A stretch of 64,000 nt of DNA, from contig JADNYJ010000103.1 of NCBI GenBank assembly GCA_015501075.1, positions 79,775 to 143,774 on the forward strand, given 5' to 3'. The DNA is from Gymnopilus junonius. Its lineage: Eukaryota; Basidiomycota; Agaricomycetes; Agaricales; Galerinaceae. Below, piece after piece: positions 26,410 to 38,887 of the stretch. Each line of letters begins with the position of its first letter. The stretch's first letter is position 1. The translations under genes were made by a program, and so were the position numbers. The notes under the pieces were generated by a model. It was not told where the DNA came from. It ran no database searches and was given only the letters and a program-made list of their open reading frames with translations.

Positions 26410-29400
26410 TCAGCCATGCAGAAAAGCTTTCGCTATATCAGTTTGGAATCTCCCAATATATTCCAACAAATCCTGATCTGGTAAAGCCGAATGTTCGTAT
26501 GCCTGGACGAGCTGTGTTCGAAGCTGTTGAAAAGTGATGCGTAGCTTATTGTTTATATCACCAGAAAATTCAACAATGGACTATACCCTTAATAATGCCT
26601 TCCTTCGAGTTGCAATTCGATATCCTTCGCTCGATTCTTCGTGCTTGGTCTGCAAATCGGTGAGTATATCTGCAACTCGCTTAGCTTCCACAAGTACATC
26701 AGAAGGCAGATCGGCTAGCTTTGCCAGTTGGAGGCCTGAAGATGACATACATCAGCATAAGAAGAGATGTGCATAACTTATCGGAGCTGGACCATAATGG
26801 TTGAAATCCTCTGCCGCGCCATCCACAATCCTAGGACGTGTGGCATATCAGCACGTTAGTCGGAAGGTCATAACACTACATCGTTCTTACTTGTACTGAA
26901 AGCTCATCCCAAAATTGTTCGTAGAGGACCGACTTCGCTGTAGCATAATTGCTGTAAGGATGTACGCCCTTCGAAAAGAAGATTATATGGGTTCGCTACC
27001 TGTACGGATAGATGTAAACTTGAAAACGATCAGTTAGAGAATATACATGAGAATACGCATCAAATACTTGATGACGGTGGGTTGACGGGACAGAGTCTCG
27101 GTCAGTTCGTTGAAATGCCTGTAGGACAGAGGTGAATGGCGAACGATCGAGCAAGGTCCTAAATAACCTACGTGGCGAAAAAAACAAACGACTAATAGAG
27201 TAAATTTAGTAAGCCGCAATGAGGAAAAGTCTTATGAACCGCACTTTCAGAGCAATCAACGCCTCCGCAATCGCATGCGCAATCCCCACTCCCTCCCGAG
27301 GAGATGTTCCACGTCCCCAGTTCATCCACAAGAACCAACGATTTGGGGCTCGCCAATCCTAAGTCCAAATTACAGTGAAAAGAAACAAATGACTGCAAGA
27401 GTGCAATAGCCGACCTAAAATCATGGCACAAGATGCCATTTCACTTGCAAATGTGCTCAGACTTTTCTCAAGATCATCGTCATTAGACAAACGCGATAAA
27501 AGGAAGTCGTGGATCCTAGGTATACATGAGCAATTAATCGGTTGACGTGAGTAACTGGATCAACCTGAAGCTAGCATATTCCACAGGAACAAAGCAGCCG
27601 CACAGCGCCATGACGGTCAATAGACCGACTTGACGTAGGTAGGTGCTTTTCCCTTTTGAAAATAGAAAATGCGTTAGGGGCAACCCAAGCTGGTAAATTT
27701 AGTCGTCTTGGAAATATTACCAGACATGCTGAATATATGAACTTGTCAATAAGAATATGAAGAAAAACGATGACAAACTTTGGCCCTTGAACCATCTGGA
27801 ATGCCGAAGAATCATCGCAATATACGTCATTTGGTACAAGAGTACCCGCCGATTGCACTATCTCCAAGACAGGATGCCTGCCCGATTTAATTGCAAGGGT
27901 GCCCGTGAACTCTGGTCGAACTTTCATAGCTTTGAACAGGTCGGGTATTTCATACTGGAATATATAGCATACCATAATTACGCACTAGGAGTTTAATCAG
28001 ACAAAGCGAATGATCAAGGATGTCAAATATGAACTTACTGATCGAAGCATGGGCAAACGACCAGAGCATGTCAACGAGAGCGACCTGAAGCAAACCATAA
28101 GTTGAACGGCGAGGACTTGAGGACAAGGTAGGAACGAATTACAGCCTCAGAGGCTTTGTACAAGGCTCCAATATCGGCAACAATTTCAGCAATGAGGTCC
28201 TGTACGATCCTATGGAAATAGTAAGCTTAAAGTGATCACCCGTGCGTATACATAACACATACTTATCACTTAATATCAGCGTCTCATCCAAAGCGTCCTT
28301 CATCCGTGCGTTCATCTTTTTCTGTACAAAAGAATTAGATGTAAAAATGGTAAACTAACACCATGCGACACTCACAAGCTCCATGCTCGAAAACATCCAC
28401 CTGCCCTTCTTCAAAGAGACGTTTACGAATCCCTTGGGCAACTCTCCTTCCAGTTCATTCTTCTTCAAAGCGAAAACAAACCCTGTTTCTTGGTAGACAA
28501 GGCTCAAAGGCAAATCATGTTCTTCAGAAAGGGTACGGTTCAGCTGATATATATCTCCAATGTTTTCTTTATAAGTCTCCCTTGCAACATCGAGCAAACG
28601 ATTGCAATTCGCTTTGACAGCGTATACTCGAGCATTAACAGCTGCGAGACCCCCCTAACTATATTGTCAGCCGGGATTAAAGAAAGTTACAACCAACACG
28701 ACCTTTGGCAGTGCCACTTCATCATTCAGACGCGCAGATACCAATTGATCGATGTTATCGATTCTTTCGTCAGAGAGCATCTTGAACAGATGATCAGTAC
28801 GCTAATAACAAATCATATGCGCAACGTGCATACGTACGTGGTACACGATTTGAAGTAATTGCGATTGACTGCCTTCTAAAGCCTTGCGCAGTACTGGCAG
28901 ATTCTTGACAACATTCCGAAGGTTGAGAACCTGAAGCACTCTTTGAGATGCTGGCCTAGCACTGGTTGTGACTTTAGCTTCGGACGACGCTAGCTGAGTT
29001 ATCTAAATAAGAAGTTTTTCAAAGGAGATAAATTGAAAGGGAATACCGCGGCAATCAGCTTGTCAAAATCCATTTTGTTGAGTGTCTTCAGCGCATCGCG
29101 GACATAGGTAAACAAATCTTCCTTGTTGATGAGCTCTGAGAAAAACATCAGTCAACGGAATTTGCCAAGCCTAATAGCCACCATGAAAACCTTCAACGAC
29201 ATCAAGTCTTGCCTCAATAGAGCCTTGTACTATAACAATCAAGGACATTAATGAAGATTGTCAAGAAAATATAGGACATGCCGGTGAGAGGCGATAGAAT
29301 ATTGATGCGCAACAATCTCGAAGCCATCGGAGTATAGGTATGATTGAGAACGCTGGAAAAAAAAGAACAATGAATCAATGGTTATACTCCCTCCCTCACA

Positions 29401-30330
29401 TATCAAATAAAAAAGACGTACCCAAACAATGAATGAATCGACTTCTTGTGGGTCATATTACCGACAAGCTCAAGGTTTCGAGCGGTGTCCGGGTCAATCA
29501 TCATTGTGCCGTCCACTGGAATATACCGAATTCTCAAAGAAGCAGCAGCGAAGCGCGTGTTGAGTCGGGATTCTGCGTATTTGAAAAGTGCGCATACAGC
29601 CGACATGGCGTAATATCTGCCAATGCCAAACTAGATGAGAACTCGAAAAACCAAAAGAAGAGTGCAACTTCTAACTTGCTAGAAACGGCTAGAATGGTTC
29701 CTGCGCGCTCGTCATCTTCGACGCAAAGCTGAAGAACGAATTCGAGACCTGCAAAAAGATCAGTCGTTTATAAATAATCGCGACAAGAGCATTCAAATAC
29801 CGACCACCAGCATCATTCCAATAACGACGTCCGACAGGTTCAATCTGCACCCCAGGAAACTCTTCTCTTATGTACTCCACAAGTAACGAAGTAGACACGG
29901 CACGCTTGCCGGAGGGAGCGAGTGCCGCATCCGACGCCGACAAGAAAGTATCAGGAATAAGCACGAGATATGGATTATGGATGTGCATCTGATGCAAGGT
30001 CTTGACATAGGTCTGACAATCCGCTACCTGAAACGAGCAGAAATATGAATTGAACAAGTTAATAAGGCGCATACATCCAGAGGCTGATGAACGGAAATTA
30101 CACAAAACCCACCTGTACAAGCATGACTTTCCCAGTCTCCTTATCGAGCGCCGCAAGACCACTTCCCTCGAAACGCCTCGACCTTCAAAGCACCGCAATG
30201 ACATACGAGCCTTCGTACCGAATAGTTGAAGCAGCAGTTTGGGACGCGCCGTAGCAGGACGCGACGCAGCAGCCTTAGAATGATTTGGACCACTCTTACG
30301 GTCGGTCCGTAGCTTGACTTCCCGGTCCAT
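26410..30330 (-). CDS. MSH4: MutS homologue 4, meiotic crossover factor
   Basis: Recognisable MSH4 blocks on the minus strand: YEGSYVIAVL and EGRGVSREV; ADCQTYVKTLHQMH; PDTFLSASDAALAPSGKRA; YIREEFPGVQIEPVGRRYW; FAAASLRIRYIPVDGTMMID; TGTLAIKSGRHPVLEIVQ; the ATPase GPNMSGKSTYLRQVG; VDELGRGTSPREG; HFNELTETLSRQ; and a C-terminus LRTQLVQAYEHSALPDQD ending AFLHG. Msh4 pairs with Msh5 as a clamp on meiotic recombination intermediates and lacks the mismatch-binding domain. Start: ATG at 30330. Walker A is split by an 8-nt exon (27721-27728). Single-base indels break the frame at 30241-30243, 30187-30189, 30160-30161 and at 27315-27318 inside the Walker B/LGRGTS motif. A stop-like GTATAG at 26583 is an intron donor, and the family C-terminus resumes after it. 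Confidence 0.9.
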
Positions 30331-30703
30331 GGCCGGCTGCTGGTCGTCTAGAAGACATTGTGGGTTGTTGGAAGGTGTAATGCAGCCAACTGTAAGTAAA
30401 GAAGGAAGGATGCTTAGTCATATTTAGACCAAATCAAGCAAATAACGAATGAGGGTCAGTGTCAAGTCTCGAAAAGGGTGGTTAAAATAGTCATTAGAGG
30501 TATAAAATACTGAAATACAAGGTAAGTCGATCCTTACGAAAATCGTCAAAATAGGCACTATATGTAAAAGATAGTAGCAATCACCAAAAACATAACGTTC
30601 AATCCTCTGCCACATCCATCTCATCATCCCGAACCTGCACTCGTCTTGTCGTTCTTCTCGGACGCCTCTTTTCCACATCAGCAGCAGGAGCTTTCTCATT
30701 AAT

Positions 30704-32541
30704 TCAAATAAACCACCCCGCTGTGGCACTCCATATATACTCATGAGCCAACAACCGCGTAAGGATCTTGTAAGCATGGCTATCCGCATAGGGCACCCCA
30801 GATCGCGGGTCGAGATAATGTGCTTGCCGTCCAGTGATTGACATGTGTGTCTATGACGCGCTGTAAAATCCTTGAGGTTAACTCCTCGATGGTGGTAACA
30901 AAGAAAGACTTACCCAAGGGACGATTCTTCCCGACATACACCTTGACCTCATCCCATTTCCACATGGTCACCAAACATGGCACCCATATTTTGGTCCATG
31001 TCGGTCTAGGAGCACCTCCTTGCTGTGCTAATTCATGTACAACATAATTCTCGTTACAGTCACCATTTTGTACTCTGGCTCTTTGGGTGGTGGCAGTTCT
31101 GCATTGATTACTGCCTGCACTTGGGGTGATTGAACGTGTAAGAGTCGTGGTGGATGAAGTAGTTGGCTGTGGCTGTGGAGTGGATGAAGTTGAAACAGCT
31201 GCTGGTGAAGCAGAGGTAGCTGCAGCTTGGGAAGTTTGTTGCTGTAGAGCAGGCGAAGGTGAAGGAGGCGGCCACATGGGAAATGGAGACGACGCAGAAT
31301 TCAAATAGCCTTGATAATGTTGAAAGATTGCTGATGTTTGAGAGCTGGCAGAAGGTGCGCTTCCACTATTGTCTGAGGTAGGAAAGTCGAAGTTGAAGCA
31401 ATTGTAGATACCATAGCAGTCCCACCCGAATAGGTATAAGTTGTAGGTGTGAACAAACTCCCAGGCGGACCATAAACACTCCTACTATAGAATGGAGTCA
31501 CTGGAGGAGGCGGAGGTGCAACAGGTCGCGGAGGTTGAGGGGGCGGTGGGGGTGTAATTCGACCTTGTCTTGCTCTATTCGAGATACCCATCTGAGCAAA
31601 GGGCTTCTGTAGTAGTCCGCACCACCCTAGCTCGTTTCCGTTTTCATCCTCATTCTTCAGATAGTCACGGTGTTCGATAATGTTCCCTTCTTCGGTGTCT
31701 AGAGCGTGTGCAATAAGTTCGGCTTGCGTATATTTCTTGTACTCTAATTTCGCTTTCTTGGGTTGAGAAGCCTAAGAATTCATAAGTATTCTGTCCTCAA
31801 CTAATTGAATAACTAGAGCACCAACCTTTTTTGCTTCGGACTGCTTTATGCGTGTGACTGTTGCAGACGTATTCAAAACAGTGTGTCTGCGTTGCTCATC
31901 CTCTTCTTTTCAGGCGCCTCCTTGCCATCCACGTCGACCACTTCTCCGGTGTCTGCATCGAAAGCCAAAGAAACACGTCGTTTCAGTTTTGACTTGAGTT
32001 ATCGGCAGGGGACGACAACTGGATGTCAGGGTTGAATGTGGACTTGTGCTTCTGATGAGCAGCAGCCGTGATTTTATCCAGTCGACTTCGGACAGCCTGG
32101 AGCTATGTCAATATCAATGCATAAGGAGTATGCCACCGGTTGACCCACCTTCCTATTCCTCCGCTCCTCATTGACGGCCTCTGCCTCAGCAGCAGCCTCT
32201 ATTTGGGTCACCTCTTCCTCGTCCGTGCTCTCAAAGTCGGAGCCAACAAAAATATCCTCCTCATCTATCCAGCAAGAAAACCTAGATGAGTAAGAACGAA
32301 AAACTAGACCCAAGTCTATATAAACGCGTACCTTTATCATTTACAAAGTCGTTATCATCCTCCATGTCCTTCACGACGTCGTCCAGAGCCATTTCAGCCA
32401 AGGCAGCTTCCATCCTGGGAGGACATGAGCACGACAGATATGAATGTCTGTACCTTGGACATACCTATTCCCAGCTGTGCTCCTCTTTGACCGCCGAGTT
32501 GCAAGTAATTCATGCTGCTCTTCCATGCTGATGTCGGTCAT
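30704..32541 (-). CDS. VPS72: YL1/Swc2-type subunit of the SWR1 chromatin remodeller
   Basis: Exon 1 (from 32541) encodes MTDISMEEQHELLATRRSKR followed by STAGNRMEAALAE, the YL1 N-terminal signature. It is followed by the acidic DEEDIFVGSDFESTDEEE segment that binds H2A.Z-H2B. Middle pieces are SQPKKAKLEYKKYTQAELI and ENGNELGWCGLLQ. A Pro-rich low-complexity linker (31.3-31.6 kb) precedes the conserved YL1_C domain SITGRQAHYLDPRSGVPYAD, continuing SHAYKILTRLLAHEY. YL1/Swc2 delivers H2A.Z to chromatin. Frame breaks of one base occur near 31904-31910, 31987-31990 and 30841. The TGA at 30704-30706 follows AGWFI. The same frame stays open afterwards to 30599, with a basic/acidic tail (RRPRRTTRRVQVRDDEMDV), so the true end may be further downstream. 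The gene is divergent from the MFS transporter. Confidence 0.8.
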
Positions 32542-32893
32542 TTCACTGAGAGGTAGAGAAGTGAAACGGGAAGGATCACGTGTGGACCAACACAGGAACT
32601 CGAGTCAAAATTGGCGCGTTCGAATTTGAAACGGACGACGGCGCTCCTTCTGATTCCAACGCTCGCAGCGGACCTCTTGACTAAGCTACAACTTCGATTC
32701 TGTCATGCGGTGGCAGACATAAAGATGCCCGGAAATAATCACGCTGCACAGTAAGCCTAAAAGGAGGTGAGTCATTCCGCCATCGCTTATTGCAAGCCAG
32801 ATATATATGTTCCACAGCTAGGAACTCCGCAGAACATGGCCTCCTCGAGTGTCCTTCCTTCCACAGTCATCGACTATGTCGACCGCTTGCAGG

Positions 32894-34478
32894 ATGAATC
32901 CAAACAGTCCAGCACTTACATCTCCAAGCTCTCCGAAATAAGCGGCCTCGTCTCCTCCAGTCGCAAGTTTTCATCCGACGCGTCGACTCCCCTCAGCAGG
33001 AGGCCGAAGAAGAAGAGGCACACGAAAATCCAGAGTTCAAACTCCCCAGTAAGAAATCTCTGTTCGTTATTGTCGGGGGAAATGCTCTGTTCCAGGTGCG
33101 CAAGGGGGTCTAAATATTTGAATATCAGCCAACTCCCATTTTCAAGATGTCTTTCTTTATCATCGTTTCCTCGGCCAGCGTTTATGCTGAGCTTCTCGGA
33201 GGAACGGCCACTTTCTCGGGTCTCATTATCGGTATCCCTCCAGCTATCTCAGGCTTATCGCTCTTGTTTATCTCTCGCTATGACGGAGGTATGCTGCTTC
33301 ATCTACCACCCCTGTATAACAACCCCTCACCGAGCAATTAACCCAAACCACAGGTCGATACGGTGTGCCCCTGAACATATCCTACATATCCCTCGTCCTG
33401 GGAAACATCCTTTACGCACTCGCCTACCGTGCGCAATGGCTCTACCTTCTCCTCATCGGCCGAATAGTGACCGGTCTCAGCTTCATCGCATTCATGTACT
33501 CCAAGCGGTTCTGCACCGACCCTCGTCTCGTCGGTATCCGCAGACGCACCACACTCGCCGGCTGGCTTGTCGTCGGTCAGGCGTTTGGTTTCTCAGTGGG
33601 CCCCTTTTTCGGTGGTCTCCTGTACAAAGTCGGGTTTGGAAATAAGGTCTTTAATGGTGTCACTAGCCCTGGATGGATCGTAGCTGGCGTATTCACGATC
33701 TTCCTCGTCTTGAGTAACCTATTATTGGAGGACGTCCCCGTGCCAGAGATCAGCCAATAGAACTACAATCTCCCACCTCTCAACTGCCAACCGCCGCAGT
33801 CGAAGCCGAAGCCGGAGCAGCGACCCCTCGTTCTCGTTCACCAACTCCGACGCCTACAGACCCTCATCAGAAGAACCCTCCTTCCGTAGCGTAACGCCCG
33901 CCCAATGGGGAGTGATCATCTGCATGTGCTACTACTCCATGACCTGCTTCTTCATCCTCGGTAGCTGGGAAGCCAACATCCCTGTCTTCACAGCTAGCGC
34001 ACTCGGCTACTCACCCTATAACGCAGGAAACTTCATCGCTCTGGGAGGTATCTCCTCCTTCCCTTTCCTCCTCCTCAACGTATGGTACGCCAGACGCATA
34101 CAAGATCGCTCCATCCTCGCTGCGGGGACCACATTAGGCTTATTCGGGCTCCTCATCATGCTAGCTATCCTGCGCACTGCAAAAGTCACTTTTGGCTCGC
34201 TCTTCATTTGCTGGTTCCTCATCGCGTTGGGCTTCAACCTCGCCAGTACATGTACCCTGAGTCTTCTATCAAAGCAGCTCCCAGACACTTGGAATAGAAA
34301 GGCGAGCATGGCTATCCAATACAGCAACTACCTTGGCCGTGTCACTGGTGCTATCCTGGGAGGAGCTGGAGTAAAAATGGGGATGATCAATTATATTGCG
34401 GTGCAGATAGGTGTCGTTGGTCTCGGAGGCGTGATGTATCTGACGTTATGGAGGCAACTCAAAGCCAAAACTGGTTGA
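32894..34478 (+). CDS. Major facilitator superfamily transporter (frameshifted)
   Basis: The visible frame yields an acidic N-terminal segment (QQEAEEEEAHENPEFKLP), then LFVIVGGNALFQ, and after a short intron SFFIIVSSASVYAELLGG. Membrane helices include TATFSGLIIGIPPAISGLSL, ISYISLVLGNILYALAYRA and LAGWLVVGQAFGFSVGPFFG, then a Ser/Arg-rich loop (RRSRSRSRSSDPSFSF). The second half (33900-34478) holds MCYYSMTCFFILGSWEANI, ILAAGTTLGLFGLLIMLAIL and VQIGVVGLGGVMYLTLW. The layout of two six-helix halves with VGIRRRTTLAGW fits an MFS carrier; the substrate is unknown. The halves lie in different frames, changing near 33758-33762 where no intron fits, and another change is likely near 32943. The start is uncertain: ATGs at 32836 and 32894 are both possible. 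Confidence 0.7.
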
Positions 34479-36293
34479 TTGGTTTTTGTCCATCCCATCT
34501 TGTGCTTGTATTTATACGGTCTCTCGCGATTTGCATTTCTAAAAGTACTTTCAAGTGTTGCTTAAACAGAAACATCGACCAGAACAAACTCCCCACTCCC
34601 GACAAAATTGCTTTGATTACAATTTTTCGTGCAAACGTCTTTAGAGGGGATGAACCAAACCACCGATCGACCCATTAAGGAGCTTCTTCTATATAAGGTA
34701 ACTATTTCCCAAAGTGGATAGATCATCAGCCCCTAGGACAAACGCAAACAAAAACTAGTCTTTACAAGTTTACCTGAACGGAAAAAAAATTTAAATAAAC
34801 AAGGATGGTCACCGTTGTGCTGATACTAGAACAGTCCATCATGGCTGAGTTACTCGAAGGCTAGGTGATGATCAACCGGTGGTTGTGCGCATTAACACCC
34901 TACGCTATTGATACATGGTAGCGAATATTTTCCTTCCAATAATCGATTACATTCCTGTGCTTCGGCTGAGAGAAATACAAGAGGTGTCAGATCCACCGAT
35001 CTTGGACGTAGGGTTCCCACGGATGGGGGGGTATTCCTCAAAGCAGTTGACGGCTTCCTCTCGGCGAACAATGTGGCATGTGACCGGCGTAGCTCAGCAT
35101 CAACACACCAAACCTTCGTCAACTAAGGTAGTTCATCCCAAGTTCATCCTGACCTCTTATCACTTTCGACGCAGCGCTCCAGCTTGATGTGTCCTCTGCT
35201 CCCGCAATAACCTCAACAGGGTCAACTGATGCTGTATATACTGTATCATCTCAGCCTCTCTCTCCTTCTCATGTCAATATATTTTTGTCAAATAATTCAA
35301 CGAAGGAGAACGTCAGACCAAGCTCACTTCAAGTCCTTTGTGAACAATGTTATCCGTGACTTACATGGTGAATCTCCTCGATGACCTCATAGCACACAAC
35401 CAATACAAAACCCTCCTATGCCCGTTCCATTTGCCTTGCCCATGGAAGTAGCTTATTGTTCTTATAACCAACCACAAAGGGATGTATTCTACTAACTAAT
35501 TCCATATCTCTTCCTACTTTATCCATTTGAAACCTCATCACTTTGAGCGACACTAGAGTGTGCACTGGTAAGTATGTCCCATGCCGCCACCAGCCGCACT
35601 GATTATATCAGCTCCGCCGAGTGTGCCGAGTGTGAGAAAATGATGAGTTGGCCAGGCACATATTTGGATCTGACGTCCGGGATCACTGGATCTGACGCCT
35701 CTTGGAGAAATAGTGCCCCAAGCTTGAGATCTGCCAATGCCGGTTCTCTGTGTGACCATCCTGGACTCAAACTCTGTGGCTACTTTCACCAGGTTGGAAG
35801 AGTTAGGAAACTAGACATTCTGGGCACAGTGACGTTGAAAATGAGGAATGAATCATGAATGAATGTTGAGAGTAAATAAGTTTATAAATGGATTTTGTCC
35901 TATTTGTTAAAAACAGGCATTGATCCGACAGCGGCACAAGACCTGGGGTGAGAGTCAAGATGGATCGGGGTAAAGAAAATATTATCCAGATGATCCAGAT
36001 TACATGCCAGATGAAATTGGGCGTCCTAACTTTAAAGGCTTTCTTAAGCGGCAACGTCAATCATTGGATAATTAAATAAGTAGAGTGTACATACTATACT
36101 TACTTGATGAGCAGTCAATGAGCTTAAGAGTAACCATGAAACATATACTGCTCGGCCGATCAATATATAGTATCGCTATCAGAGCAACAGTATCGATGAA
36201 AATATAGAGTAGTGAACCAAGATGAATAATACGTATGTGTGGGACATCTCAAATCCTTTGCAAATTACCCGACTCTCCGAGACGGCGTATTAG
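34479..36293. other. 1.8 kb non-coding interval
   Basis: No gene is supportable; open frames at 34908-35187, 35553-35858 and 36060-35803 lack motifs and splice partners. The only structure noticed is a diverged inverted pair of 32-bp segments (34978-35009 and 35673-35704, 27 of 32 identical), possibly the remnant of a small element. Confidence 0.5.
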
Positions 36294-38429
36294 TTAGTGC
36301 TCGCACAAGGAGAATGTACTAGCCTCAAATGCCTGATGACTTTTTACTACAAACTCCTTCCGTTCCTCTATTAAATCCATCCTCAATTTCTTCGCCTCCT
36401 GCATATTAATCGGAAAATCAACATCTTCCAAAACATGATCCTGCAATTCGAGCGGAAGACTAGCAACACCACGACCAGAAGCACGGCTGCCCGCTCCCAA
36501 ATTTGCATTGGCCTCCAGATGCAGAGATTGTGTAACCGCCCACCACCACTCTTGTTGCTGGCACGGAACATGTGCTGTACTGATGACTTTGATATTCGGG
36601 TCAACGAGGAATAACGCAATAATTTTGCGATGCCCGGGCTTGGTAGGATCCTTCAATTTGAACGGGCCGACACGATGCTGCAGGATATTTGGGAAGGTAA
36701 GCAGACGGCCTTCGAGAGTCTCGACGCTCCCGACTTCCTGCACAGCAGGCCCATCCTGCTCGCATCCGAATATTTCAGAGAGGAATTCATGTTCATGTTG
36801 CATGTAGGCAATGTGTTCCGATTCCGATTGCTCGTCGCATTGCTGCTTGAAAGACAAGATTGAAGCAGTGATGTTTTCGCAGGAGTAGTAGTATAAAGAT
36901 GTTGCCACGATATGCTCATTCTAAAAGTTCATCAAAGATTTAAGAGTTTAATGCACAAGTGAAAAATCGAAACGAAGGTTAATTACCATTTGACCTTCAA
37001 CATGCCAAGACCCTCCATTATATGCCGGTTTCTCAGACGTCAGCTCAATATTCGCCAACTTGACGATGACCTGCAATCCCCGTTGCCCATATTTGTCCTT
37101 CAAACTGAACACTGGAGGTTCATCCAGCGGTTTAAAAGTTTCTGGCTCAGGACGTAAAACCTTCCGAGTATCCTCGATCCAAGCCTGCCTTCTTTCATAG
37201 TAATCATCCTCAGATTCATCAGATCCTTGCTGAGGACCCTCTTCTGGTGGGAGGTTTCCAGGATCTGGGTCGTACGTAACTTCGTCATAATGTACGCGCG
37301 CTGGGTGGCTGTATGACTCCACAGTTAACGGAGCCAAGGTTACATTCCAGAGCGGGACAGAAGACGAGATGAGTCTTTCAATAAGTCGGTAAAGGGGCTT
37401 TTCTTCTCCAGGATGAAGGTTATTGATATACGTTGTAATTCTAAACATAATATCAAAATCTGATATGAAGGATGGAACAGAGGTGTAACATACCTTGCTT
37501 CGCCAGAAGATATGTCAACTTCACAAGGTAGCCATTGAAATTTCGCACTGAAAGGTTTCTTCAAGTAGTTCTGCTGCCAGCTATAAAAATGTACAGGTGG
37601 TTTCCCAAATTCATGGGTGTCGTCTTCTCCTGGAATAGGTGCAATTTCACCTTCTCCCGAACGTGTGATACAATCTTCCAGAGTGGTAGCTTCACCATTG
37701 GCCAGAACACGCGTCCGACCATAGATGAGAGGAAATAAGGAAGGGTGAATCAGGTCCCAGACCTTCTCGTCCGATCCTGGATGCCAGTCCTTTAGTCTTT
37801 CAGGAATCTTTGCCTCAAACTCCTTGACGGCCTCCTGAAGCTCCTTTTTCAACTCTGGAGGAACAGCAACATCAGATTTGACCACGTCACCATTGTAAAC
37901 AATGATAGGTGGGTGCTCAGCGGGGTCTTCAGGGAGCAAGCTTGCTTTGTACTTGAGCTCCTCAATGCACCAGTTAATCATACTTTCGGTGATGTCGCGG
38001 CCAGAAGCGAGCGCTTCCTCCTTCCACTTCTCCACAATTTCAGGATCGTTTACCTATATTGATGTGCTCAGATTGCAGAACGCAACGCGTAAAAGCGCCT
38101 GACGCATACCTTGTGATACCACCCAGGTTTATCTGTGATACTGTTCATCAATTGCAGCATAGTAAGCTCGCGTAAAGGCACCATAGCAAGTCTGTAGATT
38201 GAGCAAAACATATTCAGCCAGCACGCAAGATTATAGTTCAGACTACGCGGCAGTAAACGTACGTGGTCTTTCCTGATTTCATACCAAACGTGCTTAGCGC
38301 GCTCGGAAACAACGGTCGAACGAAACCAGGATCGCCTTCTTGGGGCTCGTAGTTTAGTGGGCGCCCAAAGCCTGGTAGTGTCGTCCTGCCCTCACCGGCT
38401 GTTGCTGCTGGAGTCTCTTTGGCGGACAT
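36294..38429 (-). CDS. DUF4246 family protein, copy 3 (intact)
   Basis: Exons 38429-38263, 38191-38110, 38053-37494, 37440-36987 and 36920-36294 join in frame to 629 residues, with all introns GT-AG and 53-71 nt. It starts MSAKETPAATAGEGRTTLPG and contains FGRPLNYEPQEGDPGF, LRELTMLQLMNSITDKPGW, VYNGDVVKSDVAVP, VWDLIHPSLFPLIYGRTR, GLQVIVKLANIELTSEKP, GGSWHVEGQ, EHIVATSLYYYSCENI and FPNILQHRVGPFKLKDPTKP. The end is FSLCEH, shared with copy 2 (FNLCEH). This is the reference copy for the paralogue set, since it needs no repair. Biochemical role unknown; an oxygenase-like fold around WHVEG/GHRK is my inference. It is divergent from the mitochondrial ribosomal protein gene. Confidence 0.92.
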
Positions 38430-38887
38430 GATGAATGGGTATTTGGGTTATCTTCGAAAGGAAGGTTGATTGGGTTTATATAGATTTTGATCCACCTTCA
38501 ACCACCCGTCGCGCCAAGTGGGAATCGAAATGCGACATTTTTCGGGACCCATAACGACGAATGATCTTGTCAGTGTCATCTGCCAATGCCATCTTATTGT
38601 GTGACTTGTACTGGCCGAATCAGGCCTTAACGTCGATTTCACACCTTTAGGAGTCAAGAAACTAGTCATTACGTTGAAGATCAAATGGGTAAATGAGTGA
38701 ATCAGAGGACGGTGACCGACCGACGTTGCGAACAATGTCAAGCGTCGGGACCGGTACCGCAAGAGGCGCGCCTGCCAGGCGACATCACTGTATCATAATA
38801 AGCGTAAACACCAGAAATTTCAGCATTCACCTGTCGCTGACACTGTATTCGGGTTGCATAGACTTTCGGAATAGCCTCTCCTCAATA
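38430..38887. other. Divergent promoter region, DUF4246 copy 3 / ribosomal protein
   Basis: This must contain both upstream regions. On the minus strand a short TATA-like run (TATATAGATT) lies about 50 bp before the DUF4246 ATG, which may be its TATA box. No gene was seen. Confidence 0.4.

Noticed and set aside
35553..35858. Overlapping open frames on both strands as small genes
   Set aside because: No motif, no splice signals, and no consistent codon pattern; the interval is better described as non-coding.
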